Below the pieces are notes generated by a model. That model was not told where the DNA came from. It searched no databases and saw only the letters and a list, made by a program, of their open reading frames with translations. A stretch of DNA of 51,184 nucleotides from JAWLDV01 sp046537975. GTDB lineage: Bacteria > Desulfobacterota > Desulfobulbia > Desulfobulbales > SURF-16. The stretch lies in assembly GCA_046537975.1 (NCBI GenBank), contig JBKHJR010000009.1, forward strand, positions 1-51,184. The letters are read 5' to 3'. A program made the translations under genes and the position numbers. Below, in pieces: positions 1-8,936 of this stretch. How positions within the stretch are numbered: position 1 is the first letter of the stretch; each line of letters starts with the position of its first letter.

Positions 1-67
1 GGCCTATCTCTTTGCCTATACCTTTGATTCCTCCCAGAACCAGGGCTGTTTTTCCTTCTATCTTCAT
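1..67 (-). CDS. Short-chain dehydrogenase/reductase, N-terminal fragment (cut by window edge)
   Basis: Only the first 22 codons are inside the window. They read from an ATG at 65-67 on the minus strand and translate to MKIEGKTALVLGGIKGIGKE.... The pattern of a short hydrophobic beta strand followed by Gly-Gly-(x)3-Gly-(x)-Gly is the N-terminal NAD(P)-binding signature of classical SDR oxidoreductases (family pattern TGxxxGxG). The substrate cannot be told from this stub. The ribosome-binding site is weak. The gene continues left of the window, in the same direction as the transglycosylase at 168-1898. Confidence 0.7.
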   Translation of the reverse strand, partial: MKIEGKTALVLGGIKGIGKEIG

Positions 68-167
68 TGCTCGGAAGCAGTGTTTAATTTCAATATACCG
101 CTTTTATGATGGATCTACGATCCCAGGACCCGTTGGTTGATACAGGAACCCTGACTGATACTTCTAT

Positions 168-1898
168 TTATCCTCCGGACTGTTCTTTTTCAAGAAGAAG
201 TAGCCTGGTCTCGGGATGGATAAGGTTGTCTTGGAGGTTGTTCAATGATTTTATCTTTTCTACGCTGATCCCGTGGCGTTTGCTTATTTCCCAGAGACTG
301 TCGCCTTTTTTTACTTTGTAGTGCCTGTCGGCAAGGGCCATCTGCTGGTCCCCGGTTCTGTCACGGTTGAGGTGGGGGACGGATGGATTGTCGTTGGTGA
401 TATAAAGTGCCAGTTTGTCCCCGGCAGTGATACCATGAACGTCCTTCAAATTGTTCCAGGAGGCGATCTGTCGTATCGGTACCCGGTATTTGAGGGAGAT
501 CTGGGAAAGGGTCTCTCCCGGTTTTATCTGGTGTAGGATAAAACCGTCTTCAGCTGCCATAACCCTTGATGGAGGGGTGTCCAGGAGAGTGAATCTTTTA
601 GTCTGAAAAGGAATGCGCAGCCGCTGGCCCTTTTTAAGTCTGGCACTCTCCAAGTTGTTGGCTTTGAGGATGGTTGTTTTATTTAAGTTGTAGCGCCGGC
701 AGATATCAGACAGGTTTTCATCTCTCTGAGCTACATGGGTTTTGTAGCTGGTATGAATTACAGCGTGTACCTTGGGCAGATTCCTGGAGGCCAGCTCCTT
801 TTTCCCGGCAGGGATTTTAACCCGGAAATTTTCATTGACGGCGGGAACGACCTGTTTTTTCAGTTCCTGGTTTAATTCCTTTATTTCTTCCAGATCGGTG
901 TCACAGGCTACTGCTATCTTGCGCAGGGAAGTCCAGGGCTCGACCTTGATGGTATCATGATCCAGGGGATCGGCGTAATTCAGGTCGTCGAATCCGTATT
1001 TTTCCGGGTTCTTGGCAATCAGTATGGCAGCGATCAGTTTGGGGACATAGTTTTTAGTTTCATTAAAGAGATGGGGTTTTTGGGCAAGCTCCCAGAAGTT
1101 TTTGGTATTGTACTGTCTGATCCCTTTCATGACCTTATATTTACCGCCATTATAGGCGGCAGCCGCCAATTGCCAGTCGCCGAATTCCCTGTAGAGGTCA
1201 GAAAGGTAGCCGATTGCCGCTTCCGTGGCCTTCACCGGGTTATAGCGTTCATCGATATAGGAATTGATCTGCAGGTCGTAATTTCTGGCTGTTGATTCTA
1301 TGAATTGCCATGGGCCTGCGGCATGGGAGCTGGAGTAGGCGTTAAGAATATAGCCGGATTCTATCAGGGGGAGATAGGCAAGATCAAGGGGCAGGTCTTT
1401 CTGCTTGAGTTTTCTCTTGATCAAGGGTAGATATTTACCTGACCGTTCCAGCCACTTTTTAAACGTATATCGTTGGCCATGCTGGAAAAGGTTGATGTAT
1501 TTTTTTACCTCCCGATTCATGGTGATGGGAAAATCGTAGGTAATTTCAGGCTCCGGGGCCGGGGATGATGCCTGTGGCGGTACTGAAGGAGTGTCTGTGG
1601 CAGACGGGCTGCTGTCTTCGCCTATGTCCTTACCTTTATTTTTAGTTTCAGGTAATTCCGCTCTCATGAAGGGGTAATACCAGTTCGTTGGCTGGGCTGG
1701 TTCAGCCTCGGCAGCCGAAAGTTCCTTCTTGCTGCCGCCTCTTGACTGTATTTCCTCCGTTTCCGGCTCTTCTCTCATTGTGGGAGGCGGCTGAACCCCT
1801 TTGTTGCCGGAAATGGAACAGGATGAAAAAATAATGCACAAAATGACGGCAACGAAGGAGAATGTATATGATATATTGTGTTTTTTTGTGCTATCCAA
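168..1898 (-). CDS. mltD: Membrane-bound lytic murein transglycosylase D-like lipoprotein with three LysM repeats
   Basis: 576 residues. A lipoprotein signal ends in IFSSC with the acylated Cys at 27, so the protein should be anchored in the outer membrane. A Pro/Glu-rich linker (about 35-120) leads to a family 1 SLT domain at about 165-290. It contains the catalytic Glu in LPLIESGY (E180), followed by AAGPWQFI and AAAAYNGG, the usual signature around the active site. Three LysM peptidoglycan-binding repeats follow at about 384-430, 455-500 and 526-570. This is the MltD arrangement: cleavage of the MurNAc-GlcNAc bond in peptidoglycan with formation of an anhydro end. Two LysM repeats are usual in E. 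coli MltD, and three is common elsewhere. It is divergent from the penicillin-binding protein at 2039, giving a peptidoglycan synthesis/lysis pair around a shared 140-bp intergenic region. Confidence 0.9.
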   Translation of the reverse strand: MDSTKKHNISYTFSFVAVILCIIFSSCSISGNKGVQPPPTMREEPETEEIQSRGGSKKELSAAEAEPAQPTNWYYPFMRAELPETKNKGKDIGEDSSPSATDTPSVPPQASSPAPEPEITYDFPITMNREVKKYINLFQHGQRYTFKKWLERSGKYLPLIKRKLKQKDLPLDLAYLPLIESGYILNAYSSSHAAGPWQFIESTARNYDLQINSYIDERYNPVKATEAAIGYLSDLYREFGDWQLAAAAYNGGKYKVMKGIRQYNTKNFWELAQKPHLFNETKNYVPKLIAAILIAKNPEKYGFDDLNYADPLDHDTIKVEPWTSLRKIAVACDTDLEEIKELNQELKKQVVPAVNENFRVKIPAGKKELASRNLPKVHAVIHTSYKTHVAQRDENLSDICRRYNLNKTTILKANNLESARLKKGQRLRIPFQTKRFTLLDTPPSRVMAAEDGFILHQIKPGETLSQISLKYRVPIRQIASWNNLKDVHGITAGDKLALYITNDNPSVPHLNRDRTGDQQMALADRHYKVKKGDSLWEISKRHGISVEKIKSLNNLQDNLIHPETRLLLLEKEQSGG

Positions 1899-2038
1899 TA
1901 TATTGACCTTACTTTAGATGAGGATAATATGCTTAAAAGAGGTAATTTGAGGTCTGAGGAATATACTGGTTAAATTATAGGTTCTTGTCGTGAGCCTTGC
2001 AACCATAATTCGTATGAATTTTTTTTTCAATTAATTAT

Positions 2039-5000
2039 ATGCTCAAAAAGATTTTTATTATATGCTCCGGTTTAATCGGTTTATCTGTGCTTCTGGTTGT
2101 AGCTGCTTACCTGGGTCTGGTCGTTTTTTCAGCCGGCAGTAAAATTGACAAGGAAGGTATCCAGGATATTTTGTCCAGACAGAGTCCGGTCTATTACAAT
2201 GATGGGGAAACCGTCATGGGGGTTTTCTTTCGCGGGTCACATCGCTTCTATGTCCCCTATGACCGTCTGCCTGAAGATTTTATCAATGCCATTGTTGCCA
2301 CGGAAGATAAGAAATTTTTTTCTCATCCCGGTATAGATTTGTCCGGTATCATACGGGCATTTATCGCTAATATCAAGGCCGGTCGCATAGTTCAGGGTGG
2401 CAGTACCATTACCCAGCAGACCGCAAAAAATCTGTTCAAACGGCAAGGGCGTTCTCTACAGGCGAAATTAAGGGAACTTCTCTATGCCCTCCGTCTTGAG
2501 CACCATTATACGAAAGAGGATATCCTGACCTTTTATGCCAACCAGTTTTATGTCAGCGGTAATGGGAGAGGGATAGGGATTGCCGCCCGTTATTTCTTTG
2601 ATAAGGAGGTGGATGATCTGACTCTGGTGGAGTGCGCTTTTATTGCCGGAAGCGTCAAAGGCCCCAGTCATTACAATCCCTTCACCAAGAGCGATCCCGC
2701 TGAAAAGGAACTGGCCAGGGAGAGGGCCGAAGAAAGAACGGCATATGTCCTCAGGCGGATGCATGATCTCGAGATGATTGACTCCAAGACATATCATCAG
2801 GCCCTTAATAAACCGGTTTCCTTTAACAAGGGACAAATGAGATATCCCTTGAACACGGTCATGGATATGGTTGAGGAGGATCTTAGTGTTGACGCGATCC
2901 AGCAGGCTCTTGAAGACCATGGCATAGATAATGTGGCAACTTCCGGTATCAATGTAATTACCACAATTGACCGCAAAATTCAGAATACGGCGGTTCAGTC
3001 TCTGCGCAGTACCCTGTCTCGGCTGGATATACGTCTTTCCGGTTATGAGAGGAAGGAAATTCAGGACAGGTATGCCGGATTGGCCCTGGAAAACAGATCT
3101 TCTCCGGAGAAGGGCGATTTCCTGCTGGGCCGGGTTACCGGGATCAACAAGGGGGATGAGCCGATAGTCGAGGTCCATCTGGATAGAGAGAGGGAGAAGA
3201 ACGGTGCAACCGGGATTATCAGAGAAGAAGGCCTGCGCCCCGCCCTCACGGCTCTGGTCAGATATGAGCGCCAGCGCTGGTCCGAGCCCGGCAAGGACGA
3301 CCGGCCGCTTCTCCTTGATCAGATCAGAGAAGGGGATCTGATCTACATCTCGGTTAAAGGACGCAATGACAAGACAGGTGAGTATGAGTTGGCCCTTGAA
3401 AAATATCCCGAGCTTCAGGGTGGGGCTCTGGTTGTGCAGGACGGCATGATAAAGGGGGTGATCGGAGGTTATGACAACCTTCATTATAATCGTGTTGTTA
3501 AAGCCAAACGGCCTATGGGGTCCACTTTCAAGGCCCCGCTCTATGCCGCCGCCCTTCAGTTAGGCTGGAATAGCCTCGACCTTTTGGATAACCGCAGGAG
3601 AGGATTTGTCTATCATGATAAGCCTTATGTCCCCCAACCCGACCATTACAGTCCTTATGAAAAGATCTCCATGGCCTGGGCCGGGGTCAAATCGGAGAAT
3701 GTCGCTTCGGTCTGGCTGCTGTATCATCTCTGCGATCGCCTGACTCCGGCCCAGTTTAAAGACTTGCTGGCCAATCTGGGGCTGGCCCGGGAGAAGGATG
3801 AGTCTTATCAACAATACAAGAGAAGGGTGCGGGATAAAATGGGAATTGTGGTTGATGACCAGGCCCTGGAGCGTACCGCTTTTGTCGCTGCTCTCTCCAA
3901 TTGCAGGGCGGATCTTGCCTTTGCCGGCAGAGATGATGATCTCCCTGTGTTGCAGAGGTTTGTTTACGGTGACCAGTTTACTGATCCGGTGGAAGAAGAT
4001 ACTGAGGAAAGGGAGATGGAGATAACAAAGGAGATATCGGGCTATAACTTCGAACGCTTCCAGGATCTACGGGACAGGTTGCTGGGGCTCAAAGTGTTGC
4101 TGGAGGATTCGGAAGGTATCCCGGTCCACAATCTCTATATCCGTTTCTCTGGAAGTGGTATTCCGTCCGAACGGGAGTACCGGCGGGCTGTAAGGAATGC
4201 TGATTATGCCTTTGCTCTGGAAAAGCCTGGAGACAATTGGAGGCGGGTCCGCCGTCATGAATTTCTGGAATTTTTGTCTGAGTTGGATAAGACTGAAAGA
4301 AAAACATTCTGGGATTCGGTGAAGCTTGATAATCTGTTGAGCCTGGAGACGGTAAGAATCGTAGATAATAGCCTGCAGGAAGAGTTGAAACGACTGAAAC
4401 GCCACCGCCCCTATGCTCCGGAGGTCCTGCACTCTGTCCCTGATTTCCGGGTGGTGGCCGGAATTGAATATTTAAGAGGTCTCTGCAGGGCTACCGGTAT
4501 CCGCTCAGATCTTGAGCCGGTCCTTTCTTTCCCTCTTGGTTCAAATGTGGTAAGTCTTTATGAATTGACCCGTTTATATGAATCCCTGTTGACAGGTGAA
4601 ATAAAGAATTCCGGCTCAGACGGAGATTCCCGGGTCCGTATGATTTCCCGGATCGAAGGGCCTGATGGCGAAGTTATATATTCCGTCGATCCGGAAAGCA
4701 GGAGAGTTATCGATCCCCATACCACCCTGGAAGTCGCAGACATTTTGAAAAATGTTGTCGGTTACGGTACAGGAAGATATGCGGCCCGGAAAGTTAAGAT
4801 CAGGGAGAGTTCTTCTTCCCAGGGGGCAGAATCGTTGATCGGGGATCTGCAGATCCCTCTTTTCGGCAAGACCGGTACCGCGGATAGTTACAGGAATTCC
4901 ACTTTTGTAGGTGCAGTACCGGGTATATCTGATTCCGGCAACGGCGTTAGTCTGGAAAGGCCTGTTATGGTGGGCGCCTATCTGGGTTATGATGATAATC

Positions 5001-5344
5001 GTCCCATGGTCAGGACCTCTACCCATATTACCGGATCAAGCGGGGCTCTTCGGGCCTGGACCAGAATGGCTGAGGGCATTGTCCGGCATGAGAGATACGC
5101 TGATTCCCTGGACTTTGTGGATCTTGCTTTTGCCGGGGCGAAAAAGGTCCCTTTGCATTATCCCGATCTTGGTCAGATCCATGTGCCTGTGGACCGGAGA
5201 AGCGGTGCTCCTCTAACTGGACAAAAAGATGTCCGAAGGGAGGTGACAGGCCCGGCATCCGTGGCTACATTCGGCGAGATGGACAGTAAGGGTGGACCTC
5301 AGCTGGAGAGGTGGTACCGCCCATATTGGCGGCAGAAAGATTAA
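2039..5344 (+). CDS. Class A penicillin-binding protein (glycosyltransferase plus transpeptidase) with a very large insertion
   Basis: 1101 residues. A single N-terminal membrane anchor (about 5-30) is followed by a GT51 glycosyltransferase domain: catalytic Glu in VATEDKKFFSHPGID (E89), then GGSTITQQTAKNLF and the RELLYALRLE segment. The transpeptidase domain has the SxxK motif GSTFK (S495, K498), SxN as S552-E-N554, and KTGTA starting at K944. It therefore should polymerise glycan strands and cross-link the peptides in the periplasm. Unusually, SxN and KTG are about 390 residues apart, against roughly 125 in E. coli PBP1b, so some 260 residues of acidic/basic sequence are inserted in the transpeptidase fold. 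There is no clear ribosome-binding site before the ATG. All catalytic motifs are intact, so an active enzyme is likely. Confidence 0.9.
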   Translation: MLKKIFIICSGLIGLSVLLVVAAYLGLVVFSAGSKIDKEGIQDILSRQSPVYYNDGETVMGVFFRGSHRFYVPYDRLPEDFINAIVATEDKKFFSHPGIDLSGIIRAFIANIKAGRIVQGGSTITQQTAKNLFKRQGRSLQAKLRELLYALRLEHHYTKEDILTFYANQFYVSGNGRGIGIAARYFFDKEVDDLTLVECAFIAGSVKGPSHYNPFTKSDPAEKELARERAEERTAYVLRRMHDLEMIDSKTYHQALNKPVSFNKGQMRYPLNTVMDMVEEDLSVDAIQQALEDHGIDNVATSGINVITTIDRKIQNTAVQSLRSTLSRLDIRLSGYERKEIQDRYAGLALENRSSPEKGDFLLGRVTGINKGDEPIVEVHLDREREKNGATGIIREEGLRPALTALVRYERQRWSEPGKDDRPLLLDQIREGDLIYISVKGRNDKTGEYELALEKYPELQGGALVVQDGMIKGVIGGYDNLHYNRVVKAKRPMGSTFKAPLYAAALQLGWNSLDLLDNRRRGFVYHDKPYVPQPDHYSPYEKISMAWAGVKSENVASVWLLYHLCDRLTPAQFKDLLANLGLAREKDESYQQYKRRVRDKMGIVVDDQALERTAFVAALSNCRADLAFAGRDDDLPVLQRFVYGDQFTDPVEEDTEEREMEITKEISGYNFERFQDLRDRLLGLKVLLEDSEGIPVHNLYIRFSGSGIPSEREYRRAVRNADYAFALEKPGDNWRRVRRHEFLEFLSELDKTERKTFWDSVKLDNLLSLETVRIVDNSLQEELKRLKRHRPYAPEVLHSVPDFRVVAGIEYLRGLCRATGIRSDLEPVLSFPLGSNVVSLYELTRLYESLLTGEIKNSGSDGDSRVRMISRIEGPDGEVIYSVDPESRRVIDPHTTLEVADILKNVVGYGTGRYAARKVKIRESSSSQGAESLIGDLQIPLFGKTGTADSYRNSTFVGAVPGISDSGNGVSLERPVMVGAYLGYDDNRPMVRTSTHITGSSGALRAWTRMAEGIVRHERYADSLDFVDLAFAGAKKVPLHYPDLGQIHVPVDRRSGAPLTGQKDVRREVTGPASVATFGEMDSKGGPQLERWYRPYWRQKD

Positions 5345-5398
5345 AAGATCAGATAGGGCCAGTTTATAAACTTCCAGTCTTAAAGGTATGCAAACAAG

Positions 5399-7183
5399 AT
5401 GAGAAAGACAGAAATATCTTTTTTATTAATCGGCGGTCTACTGTTTTTGCTGAACGGCTGCCAGGGGACGGTTCCCAAGGAACCGGTGATTATACCACCC
5501 CCTGAACAGGAAGACGAGGTTGACAGGGGGAAAGACCAGGAAACCGTTGAAGATGAACAGATTGAGCCTGAAGAAGGTGAACTGCCTGGTATAGAAATAA
5601 CTGAGCCCGAGCCCGAGCCCGAACCTGAACCTGAACCTGAACCTGAGCCTGAGCCTGAGCCTGAGCCTGAAAAGGTAGAGGACAAGTTGCCCCGGGCAGA
5701 TCTGATTCAGCAGCGTCTTAATTTTTACCGGGAGAAGCTCGGAGACTGGGAAAGGTTTGATGCAAAGCTAAGTAACCAGAATCTGGAAGCGGTTGAGCAA
5801 GAAGATTGGCAGCAATGTACATCTTTATTCCAGGATATGGTTAAAGATTATGAGTTTCTTTCTCTAAATGCCACTAGTGAGGACACCTCACTTGGTGAGG
5901 CCGGTGTCTGGAATATCCTGGCAAAGGATTTCGCCGCCCTCAGATCCGGGAAACCTGGCGGGGAAGGGCTTTTCTCCAGCATTGAAAAATCTCCGGCTAT
6001 AAAAAAGTGCAGAACACTGATGATCCAGGGAGCAGCTGATTTAATCCAGCATTATGCCGAACGCAAGCAATACGATAAAGCGGTTGACTCTTATGAATTC
6101 ATTGTAACTTTTTTAGTTGAAGCGGAAATTCCGCCGGAGATAAAGGTGAGTTATGGCCGGGCCTTGCTTGAAAGGGGCAGGCTTGAAGAGGCTGTAGCTG
6201 TTTTTATGGAGACCCTGGCCGAGGACAGTGAAAAATGTTCCAGAAGTCTGGCATTGCGCCGGGAGAGTGTAGAGTTTCTTATTGCCTTGGGGGAATTTGA
6301 CCAGGCCAGGCTGCAGCTGGATGAGATTGATGATATCAGAAGTTCCTGTATTGATACCGGCAAGGAGGCTGAAAGATACGACAAACTTTTAGAATCCTCG
6401 TACAGAGAATTAAAACTCTACAGCGAGGCTCTTCGCAGCTGGCTTGCCAGTGACAAGCGGGAAATCCCCCGCGTCCTCTCTAAGAAAGTGGCTGAACTCA
6501 GGCAATTCTATCCTGGATCGCAGGCAGCCGAGCTTGGCATGCTTCTTGAGAAACAGGCGGGAAACAGGGTGGAAAGATATGTGTATCAGGAACTCAGCCG
6601 GGCTGTAGAGCTGGTCAAGGAGGACAACTTCAACGGTGCCCTGGAGATTGTAGGTAATCTGAACGGCTTGGATGTTCCGGAAGAGTTACAGCAGAAAGTA
6701 AAGGATACAGAATCCGCCATCCGGAAAAAACAGGCTCAGGAAAAGCTTCGTCAGGAAAGATTAAGGGAACAGGCGTTGACCGCCCAGTGGGATAAGGCGG
6801 TAGATTCCCTGGACCAGAAGGAGTATGACAAGGCCCTGGAACAATTCCGATCGCTCCTGGATACCGACTACAGGGAGCAAGCCAGGAAGGAGATAAGAGA
6901 GACGATTCGTCTTGCTGCTGCCTCCAAACATGAAAAGGCGGCCGATCTTTTTATGAAAGGACGGAATGCAGAAGATGAGAGGACCAGAATCGATTATCTT
7001 AAGAGATCAAGACAGCTGTTGCTGGATATCCTGGAGAAATACCCTGAAGCGGGGATTGTCAACAAGGTGGAAAAGCATCTCAAGGTGGTTGAAGAGGCCC
7101 TGATGGAGATAGATCCCGCCTTGCTCGAGAAAGATGAAAAACAGGAGAGCAAAGATCAAGAATTCGATGATGTGTGGTTTTAG
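5399..7183 (+). CDS. Lipoprotein with Glu-Pro repeat spacer and TPR-like helical body
   Basis: 594 residues. The signal sequence ends in LLNGC, with lipid Cys21. An acidic linker contains 11 uninterrupted Glu-Pro dipeptides (69-90), which form a stiff extended spacer of the kind used to reach across the periplasm. The remainder is almost all helical, with repeated Ala/Leu/Glu motifs such as AVDSYEFIVTFLVEA and ALLERGRLEEAVAVFMETLAE, reminiscent of tetratricopeptide repeats, and a coiled coil near 440-470. No enzymatic motif is visible. It starts 54 bp after the penicillin-binding protein, on the same strand, so it may be a cell-wall scaffold or a partner of that synthase. That role is inferred from position only. 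Comparable TPR lipoproteins (YfgC/LpoA-like accessory factors) exist but no specific family is recognised. Confidence 0.75.
   Translation: MRKTEISFLLIGGLLFLLNGCQGTVPKEPVIIPPPEQEDEVDRGKDQETVEDEQIEPEEGELPGIEITEPEPEPEPEPEPEPEPEPEPEPEKVEDKLPRADLIQQRLNFYREKLGDWERFDAKLSNQNLEAVEQEDWQQCTSLFQDMVKDYEFLSLNATSEDTSLGEAGVWNILAKDFAALRSGKPGGEGLFSSIEKSPAIKKCRTLMIQGAADLIQHYAERKQYDKAVDSYEFIVTFLVEAEIPPEIKVSYGRALLERGRLEEAVAVFMETLAEDSEKCSRSLALRRESVEFLIALGEFDQARLQLDEIDDIRSSCIDTGKEAERYDKLLESSYRELKLYSEALRSWLASDKREIPRVLSKKVAELRQFYPGSQAAELGMLLEKQAGNRVERYVYQELSRAVELVKEDNFNGALEIVGNLNGLDVPEELQQKVKDTESAIRKKQAQEKLRQERLREQALTAQWDKAVDSLDQKEYDKALEQFRSLLDTDYREQARKEIRETIRLAAASKHEKAADLFMKGRNAEDERTRIDYLKRSRQLLLDILEKYPEAGIVNKVEKHLKVVEEALMEIDPALLEKDEKQESKDQEFDDVWF
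5603..5668 (+). repeat. In-frame hexanucleotide repeat (11 Glu-Pro units)
   Basis: Eleven tandem 6-bp units of the type GAGCCC, GAACCT and GAGCCT encode (Glu-Pro)11 inside the lipoprotein gene. The units are not identical at synonymous positions, but the last five or so are GAGCCT copies. Loss or gain of a unit would change spacer length by two residues without breaking the frame. Confidence 0.9.
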
Positions 7184-7205
7184 GGGGCAAGGATAAAATA
7201 AACTG

Positions 7206-8105
7206 ATGCCTTCACAGGGGGATAATCAACTGTTACTTCACTGGAAGCAGTTGCCAATTATGAGCCGGGTAGAAGAAATATTAGCCGATGTGGATCAGAT
7301 TCCCCCTTTCCCCAGAGTGGCGCGAAGGGTTGTTGAACTGTTCGAGGATCCCGATGTAAGTGCGGATCATCTTGCCCGGGTGATTCAGTATGATCAGGCG
7401 ATCACCGCAAATATCATGAAGATGTGCAACGCCGCCTACTTCGGTTCCTCCCGGAAAATCTTCTCGATCAGGGAGGCGGTGGTTATTCTCGGCCACAATA
7501 CTCTTAAGGACCTGATAATGGCTGGAGCCAGTGTCGGGTATTATGAAGGTGCAGCGGGGAAAGGCTATAAGCTGGAGGAGGGGGAGTTATGGAATCACTC
7601 TGTTGCCGCCGGCCTTATGGCAAAACTCCTGAGCCGTTATGCAGACGGGATCGATCAGGGCAGCGCCTTTACCACTGGCCTTCTCCATGATATCGGTAAA
7701 AGGTTTATGAGCGCCTTTGTATCTGAGGGCTTTGAAAGGATTGTGGAAATAGTGGAGAGGAAGAACTGCAGCTTTGTCAGGGCCGAGCAAGAAGTCATAG
7801 GCATTAATCATGCCGAGCTCGGGGCAATTATCTTGGAAAAATGGGAGTTCCCGGTCTCGCAGATAGAGGCGGTCAGAAACCATCATAACCCTTCTGCCCA
7901 GACCGGTGCCCCTTTAACTGCCCTTATCGCCTTAAGCGACAACCTGGTCATAAGCACAGGTTCAGGAGTAGGCCTGAATGCACCCGAGGCAGAAAAACAG
8001 CCGGAATATCTGAAAGAACTGGGTATAAGTCAGGAAGAAATACGAATAAGCATGTCGGATCTGATCCTGGAAATGGATAAGGCCAGAGAGCTGGTGGATA
8101 TTTAG
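7206..8105 (+). CDS. HDOD domain signalling protein
   Basis: 299 residues from the ATG at 7206. A second ATG at 7260 (residue 19) fits the usual HDOD start better, because the domain begins with the IPPFPRVARRVVELFEDPD stretch right after it. Neither ATG has a well-spaced ribosome-binding site. The HDOD fold, an HD-like helical domain, covers about 28-225: the DQAITANIMKMCNAAYFG helix, the LWNHSVAAG segment and GLLHDIGK at 158-165. The HD pair is present but not the full set of metal ligands of HD-GYP phosphodiesterases, so a regulatory role is likelier than catalysis. HDOD proteins commonly act in motility, biofilm or stress signalling. It ends tail to tail with ogt, overlapping by 4 bp. Confidence 0.85.
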   Translation: MPSQGDNQLLLHWKQLPIMSRVEEILADVDQIPPFPRVARRVVELFEDPDVSADHLARVIQYDQAITANIMKMCNAAYFGSSRKIFSIREAVVILGHNTLKDLIMAGASVGYYEGAAGKGYKLEEGELWNHSVAAGLMAKLLSRYADGIDQGSAFTTGLLHDIGKRFMSAFVSEGFERIVEIVERKNCSFVRAEQEVIGINHAELGAIILEKWEFPVSQIEAVRNHHNPSAQTGAPLTALIALSDNLVISTGSGVGLNAPEAEKQPEYLKELGISQEEIRISMSDLILEMDKARELVDI

Positions 8106-8587
8106 CTACAGGCTTCCAGTTCGAGCAGCTTGCACTTGATCCCGCTGCCGCCGGCAAAGCCCCCGGGTCCGTTTTTGCCTACAACCCTGTGACAGGGTAT
8201 ATATAGGGCCAGAGGATTGGCATTACAGGCGCCGCCCACCGCCCGGGCGAGGGAAATTCCTCCCAGGGAGCGGGCAAGTTCGCCATAGGTTTTTGTCTTC
8301 CCGTAGCTTATGGTGCTGATAAGCTGCCAGACCCGACGCTGAAAAGGTGTGGCCCTTTCAATAAAGGGATTATTTGTCGGGAGCGGCGTTTCTTTTATAT
8401 TTTCGGCAAGTAATTTTTTTAAAGCTTTTTCAGAAAATTCTTTGCTATCTGTTTTCAGCTCCCGGGATGAAAATAAATTTTTTGCATCTCTTAATGCCTC
8501 TATATGTTTTTGTCGGTCAAAGCTCAGATGAATTGTCCTTTCATTGCGTGAAATGGTGTAAAAACAAATAGTTGTATCAAGAGGCAT
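8102..8587 (-). CDS. ogt: Methylated-DNA--protein-cysteine methyltransferase
   Basis: 161 residues. The active-site motif PCHRVVG carries the alkyl-accepting Cys132. It is preceded by the helix-turn-helix stretch YGELARSLGGISLARAVGGACNANPL, which binds DNA and flips the damaged base. The enzyme transfers the methyl group from O6-methylguanine (or O4-methylthymine) to its own cysteine, in a single-turnover suicide reaction. The length and short N-terminal domain match the Ogt/MGMT class, without the Ada regulatory half. It is convergent with and slightly overlaps the HDOD gene, so the two are separately transcribed. Confidence 0.93.
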   Translation of the reverse strand: MPLDTTICFYTISRNERTIHLSFDRQKHIEALRDAKNLFSSRELKTDSKEFSEKALKKLLAENIKETPLPTNNPFIERATPFQRRVWQLISTISYGKTKTYGELARSLGGISLARAVGGACNANPLALYIPCHRVVGKNGPGGFAGGSGIKCKLLELEACS

Positions 8588-8936
8588 GGCGGCGTTTATC
8601 CTTTTTTCGATACCGTATTACCGGCTGTTATTTTTGCCGGTCTATAAATTTTTAAAGTCAAGGTGAGAATATTGTTGCAGTTTTTCATTTACTTATGCGA
8701 TAAATATATTATGAATATATTGTGTAAGGCTCAAATGCTATACTGATTAGGACGGTCAGGGAGGTATAGCTTTTACAGCCTCTTATTATTATTATTGTTG
8801 TAGCCTGATCTGTCGCGAGTAAATCTGTTAAAAGTTGATATTTCGGTTTCTCCTGTAATGGAGTGTTAAGTCTCAATCGCTGCCATCATGTACCTTAAGG
8901 TACTTTCATTCGTGGATTCTTCTCGAGGAGGGAGGT
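8588..8936. other. Intergenic region between ogt and the D,D-carboxypeptidase gene
   Basis: No gene is seen in these 349 bases. They hold an AT-rich tract with two AATATATT words around an ATG (about 8704-8722), a CCGGC...GCCGG hairpin at 8621-8640, an ATT microsatellite near 8785, and a perfect 14-bp palindrome GTACCTTAAGGTAC at 8890-8903, 34 bp before the start codon downstream. The strong GGAGGGAGGT ribosome-binding site of the next gene closes the region. The palindrome could be an operator, but its position is the only support. Confidence 0.5.

Noticed and set aside
2468..3484. 338-codon minus-strand frame inside the penicillin-binding protein gene
   Set aside because: It is a shadow of a strongly coding plus-strand gene; the composition is not protein-like and no motif is seen. 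The same goes for the long frames opposite flgK (22308-23051), polA (14272-15093) and glmS.
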